A stretch of 64,000 bases of DNA, taken from positions 5,915,501 to 5,979,500 of the forward strand of contig NZ_JBEJGX010000003.1 in NCBI RefSeq assembly GCF_040253635.1, in the 5' to 3' direction. The notes under the pieces are model-generated. The model was not told the origin of the DNA. It worked only from the letters and a program-made list of their open reading frames with translations, and searched no databases. Below are positions 60,814-64,000 of the stretch, piece by piece. The translations under genes were made by a program, and so were the position numbers. The stretch is from Streptomyces sp. Edi2. GTDB taxonomy: Bacteria > Actinomycetota > Actinomycetes > Streptomycetales > Streptomycetaceae. The number at the start of each line of letters is the position of its first letter. The stretch's first letter is position 1.

Positions 60814-63800
60814 ATGGACGACGGTAAGGCCGCCGGGCCGAAGCTGAAGTGGTGGAGCCGCCCGGAAGGCACCCCGCACACCGAACCGTCCGCCGAGGCC
60901 CGTCCGCAGGCGGCGGCGCCCGCCGACGGCGCGGCGGGCAGTGCTGCGGACGCCACGACGGTGGCCGGCGTCGCGGACGAAAGGGTGGCCGGCGCCGCGG
61001 ACGGCGCGGTGGCCGCAGCATCCGGCGCGTCCGGCGCATCCGGTACCTCCGAGGGGTTGGAAGCACAGGACTGGGTCGTGCGTCCACCGGAGCCGCGCAC
61101 GGACTCCGGGGCGGGCATATCGCCGGAGCCTCCTTTCGGGGGCGCCCGGAGTTCCGCGAGCGCCGGGAGTACTGGGAGCGCCGGGACGTCCGGGAGTGCT
61201 GGGAGCGCCGGGAGCGCCGAAGTTGACGTCATGGCCGATGAATTGGCGGCGCCACGCGGAAGGACGGCCGCGGACCGGACGCGCGAGGAGGAGGCCGGAG
61301 CCGCGGGCGCCGGGACGAGCGGTGCGCGGCCGGCCCCGTCGACCATGACGCTCGGCCGGGTGACCGGTGCCGCGCGGGACGAGGCGCTGCCCCCGCCAGA
61401 CGAGGCCCCGGACGCAGCGGCCACGACCACGGCGGCAGCCCCCGTTCCCGCCGCAGGGACTCCGGCGGCCGGGGCTCCCGTGTCTGGCACCCACGCGCCA
61501 GGGGCTGCGGTGTCCGGGCCTCCCGCGACCGGGGCTCCCGCCGCAGGTACTCCCGCGTCCGGAACCCCCGCGCCGGGGACCCTTGCGGCAGGGACTGCTG
61601 CGTCCGGAACCGCTGCGTCCGCGACTCCTGCGTCCGCGACTCCCGCGTCTGTGGCCCCGAGTGCCACACCGCCGCGGCAGCAGCCGTTGCACGCCGAGGA
61701 CCCGTACGGCACCCCTCCGTACGGCGGTCCCGGGCCGTGGGCGCCCGCACCGCCCGTACAGCGGCCGGTGGCTACCCCCGCGCGTGGCACCGTCCTCCCG
61801 CCGGCCGCCGGCCCGCTGCCCCCGTACGCCGCCCCGGCCGCCCCGCAGGCCGCGATGCCGGGAACGGGCTACCCGGTCCCACCGCAGGCACCGCAGGCAC
61901 CGCAGGCACCGCAGGCACCGCAGCCACAGCAGGCCTCGCAGGCACCGCCGTCCGCCGCTACGCCCGTCGCCCCGCCCGCGGCGCCGTCCGCTGTGCCGAC
62001 GGGTGCGCCGGGGCCGGGAGGCGAGGGCCCGACGCCGCTCGCGCACACCGGGGAGCAGCCGCCCCCGGCACGGACGACCGATGCCGCGCACCCCGCGGCC
62101 GCCGAGCCGCGCGCCTCCCATCCGGGGCTCCAGAAGCCCGGCCCGCCGCAGCCGTCTTCCGCCCCGGGGGCCGCCACCCGCACCGACGCACCGCAGACCG
62201 ACGCGACGCATCCCGGCCCAGCGCATCCCGGCCCCGCCCAGCCCAACGCGCCGCAGCCGGACGCACCGCGGACCGCTGCCCGCCACGCCACCGGTCCGCA
62301 GACCACTGCCCCGCATGCCACCGGCCCCCAGACCACCCCACAGACCACCCCTCTGGCCGCCGTCCCGGGCCCGACCGTCGGACCCGACGGCTCAGCGCAG
62401 AACGGCCCGGACAGCCCGGAAGCTACGCACGGCCCGGACGGCCCCTTCGTCCCCCACCCCGGCGACGGCGGCCCCCGCCCGGCAGCCGCCACCGCCGCGC
62501 CGTACGCGTCCCAGCCGCAGCCCTACCCCGGCCTGCCCGGCGACCACGGACCGGCCTGCCCCCAGGGTCAGCACCCGGCCCCCCAGGGTCAGCACCCGGC
62601 CCCCCAGGGTCAGCACCCCGCCCCCCAAGGCGCCTGGCAGCACTACGACCCCTGGAGCGCGCCGCTGCAGGGCGGGCCCCTCGCCCCGTCCTCGCACGCG
62701 CACGACCGGCGCCGCCGGCGCGGTCAGCTGGTCGCCGGCGCGGTGGCCCTCGCACTCCTCGCGGGCGGCATCGGCGGCTGCATCGGCGCCTACGTCGAGC
62801 GCTACGGCGGGATCAACGACATCAGGCTGCCGCAGTCCGCCGGTGACGAGGGAGGCCGCAGGTCCGACAGTGTCGCCGGGATCGCGCACACCGCGCTGCC
62901 CGGCGTCGTCACGATCCATGTGCGGGGCAGCGCCGAACAGGGCACCGGCACCGGCTTCGTCCTCGACCGCCAGGGCCACATCCTCACCAACAACCATGTC
63001 GTCCAGCCGGCCGGCAGCGGTGGCGAGATCTCGGTGACCTTCAGCGGCGGCCAGACGGCCAAGGCCAAGGTCGTCGGCCAGGACGGGGGCTATGACCTCG
63101 CCGTCGTCCAGGTGGAGGGCGTCACGGGACTGCATCCGCTCACCCTCGGCAACTCCGACTCCGTGCAGGTCGGCGACCCGGTGGTGGCGATCGGCGCACC
63201 CTTCGACCTCGCCAACACCGTCACCTCGGGGATCATCAGCGCCAAGCAGCGCCCGATCACCGCGGGCGGCGAGAAGGGTGACGGCAGCGACGTCTCGTAC
63301 GTGGACGCGCTGCAGACCGATGCGCCCATCAACCCCGGTAACTCCGGCGGCCCGCTGGTGGACGCCAAGGCGCGGGTGATCGGCATCAACAGCGCCATCC
63401 GGGCGGCCGACAGCGGCAGCGGCCCGGTCGGCGGCGCCCAGGGCGGCAGCATAGGGCTGGGCTTCGCCATACCGATCAACCAGGCCAAGCGGGTTGCCGA
63501 GGAGCTGATCAACACCGGCCGGGCGACCCATCCGGTGATCGGCGTGACCCTGGAGATGGAGTACGCCGGTGACGGGGCGCGGGTCGGCGAGCACAGCAAG
63601 AGCGGCAAGCCGCCGGTCATCCCGGACGGCCCCGGTGCCAAGGCCGGGATCAAGGCCGGCGATGTGATCACCAAGGTGGACGGCGCCCCGGTGCACAGCG
63701 GTGAGGAACTGATCGTCAAGATCCGCAGCCACCGGCCCGGCGACACGCTGGCGCTCACCCTCCGGAGGGGCGGCAAGGACCGCTCCGTACGGCTCAGCCT

Positions 63801-63822
63801 GGGTTCCTCCAGCACGGGCTGA
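60814..63822 (+). CDS. htrA: HtrA/DegP-type trypsin-like serine protease with very long disordered N-terminus and PDZ domain
   Basis: The 1002-residue protein has about 630 residues of Ala/Pro/Thr/Gly-rich sequence in front, a transmembrane helix (about 639-661), a trypsin-like domain with catalytic triad His728 (TNNHVV), Asp761 (YDLAVV) and Ser844 (GNSGGPL), and a C-terminal PDZ domain (GVTLEMEY, AGIKAGDVITKVDG). The disordered part includes PQGQHPA repeated three times (583-603) and runs of PQA. HtrA proteins degrade misfolded envelope proteins. ATG 60814 follows GGGGAGAG. It is the third gene of the sigE unit. Confidence 0.9.
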   Translation: MDDGKAAGPKLKWWSRPEGTPHTEPSAEARPQAAAPADGAAGSAADATTVAGVADERVAGAADGAVAAASGASGASGTSEGLEAQDWVVRPPEPRTDSGAGISPEPPFGGARSSASAGSTGSAGTSGSAGSAGSAEVDVMADELAAPRGRTAADRTREEEAGAAGAGTSGARPAPSTMTLGRVTGAARDEALPPPDEAPDAAATTTAAAPVPAAGTPAAGAPVSGTHAPGAAVSGPPATGAPAAGTPASGTPAPGTLAAGTAASGTAASATPASATPASVAPSATPPRQQPLHAEDPYGTPPYGGPGPWAPAPPVQRPVATPARGTVLPPAAGPLPPYAAPAAPQAAMPGTGYPVPPQAPQAPQAPQAPQPQQASQAPPSAATPVAPPAAPSAVPTGAPGPGGEGPTPLAHTGEQPPPARTTDAAHPAAAEPRASHPGLQKPGPPQPSSAPGAATRTDAPQTDATHPGPAHPGPAQPNAPQPDAPRTAARHATGPQTTAPHATGPQTTPQTTPLAAVPGPTVGPDGSAQNGPDSPEATHGPDGPFVPHPGDGGPRPAAATAAPYASQPQPYPGLPGDHGPACPQGQHPAPQGQHPAPQGQHPAPQGAWQHYDPWSAPLQGGPLAPSSHAHDRRRRRGQLVAGAVALALLAGGIGGCIGAYVERYGGINDIRLPQSAGDEGGRRSDSVAGIAHTALPGVVTIHVRGSAEQGTGTGFVLDRQGHILTNNHVVQPAGSGGEISVTFSGGQTAKAKVVGQDGGYDLAVVQVEGVTGLHPLTLGNSDSVQVGDPVVAIGAPFDLANTVTSGIISAKQRPITAGGEKGDGSDVSYVDALQTDAPINPGNSGGPLVDAKARVIGINSAIRAADSGSGPVGGAQGGSIGLGFAIPINQAKRVAEELINTGRATHPVIGVTLEMEYAGDGARVGEHSKSGKPPVIPDGPGAKAGIKAGDVITKVDGAPVHSGEELIVKIRSHRPGDTLALTLRRGGKDRSVRLSLGSSSTG

Positions 63823-63938
63823 TCGTTTGCATGGTGTTGGTACGGGCGACTCCCGCCCGACGTACGGGGCCAGGTACCGTGATAGGCGGCCTGGCCCATA
63901 GGCCGACGAAGGCCGCGGATTACCCAAGGAGCTGCTAG

Positions 63939-64000
63939 GTGTTCTTCGATATAGGACCCCTCGAGCTGGTGGCGCTCGTGATCCTTGCGGTGCTCGTCTT
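63939..64000 (+). CDS. tatB: Sec-independent protein translocase TatB (5' part only)
   Basis: GTG 63939, following AAGGAG, starts a frame reading MFFDIGPLELVALVILAVLV, the typical TatB N-terminus with its FDIG motif and membrane helix. The window ends after about 20 codons. TatB helps to recognise twin-arginine signals at the membrane. Position after htrA matches mycobacterial tatB. Confidence 0.85.
   Translation, partial: MFFDIGPLELVALVILAVLV

Overview
This window is chromosomal DNA from a high-GC actinomycete, almost certainly a Streptomyces. The evidence is extreme third-position GC, frequent GTG and TTG starts behind GGAGG-like ribosome binding sites, a mycothiol biosynthesis gene (mshB), a five-gene transporter operon in the order of the developmental bldK locus, SpoIIE-type phosphatases with anti-sigma-like ATPase domains, and a DUF3117 gene. 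No tRNA, rRNA, insertion sequence, prophage or CRISPR array was seen.

Region 1 (1-11 kb) is accessory: an exported beta-carbonic anhydrase lipoprotein, a frameshifted methyltransferase, a PIG-L deacetylase, two 7-bp tandem arrays, a GntR regulator, an APC permease, a small SPOR-like protein, a NUDIX hydrolase and two ATPase/phosphatase regulators. Region 2 (11-15.1 kb, minus) is a succinate dehydrogenase operon of the mycobacterial Sdh1 type, with a five-helix anchor rich in Cys/His and a leading 99-residue protein. Region 3 (15.5-20.5 kb) holds a large LpqW-like lipoprotein, typA and a small ABM-domain protein. Region 4 (20.8-32.8 kb) has two complete oligopeptide ABC importers facing each other across a shared terminator. 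The plus system runs SBP-permease-permease-ATPase-ATPase; the minus system runs permease-SBP-permease-ATPase-ATPase, as in bldKA-E.

Region 5 (33.3-41.2 kb) contains a membrane protein, an S9 prolyl-oligopeptidase-type peptidase beside the peptide importer, a small membrane protein, mshB with a DUF6113-type partner, and a large membrane protein with YoaR-like domains. Region 6 (41.4-46.7 kb) is an ABC exporter (ATPase plus permease) with a DesK/DesR-like two-component system, a palindromic operator candidate upstream, several short tandem repeats, and a SpoIIE phosphatase. Region 7 (46.6-57.8 kb) holds SirB1-like and GNAT proteins, ferredoxin fdxA with dapC, a secreted protein, a lysozyme-like membrane protein, dapE, a LOG-family protein, a folP2-type DHPS homologue, a DivIVA-domain protein, tag, an enoyl-CoA hydratase and DUF3117. 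Region 8 (58-64 kb) is the envelope-stress unit O-methyltransferase / sigE / rseA / htrA / tatB; the window ends inside tatB.

With the bldK-containing block set aside, the order lpqW-typA-mshB-fdxA-dapC-dapE-LOG-folP2-DivIVA-tag-DUF3117-OMT-sigE-rseA-htrA-tatB follows the Mycobacterium tuberculosis Rv1166-Rv1224 stretch as I remember it, so this looks like an old actinobacterial core into which Streptomyces development and transport genes are interleaved. Two genes (the methyltransferase near 1.7 kb and sigE near 59.36 kb) carry single-base frameshifts that are either assembly errors or real lesions.
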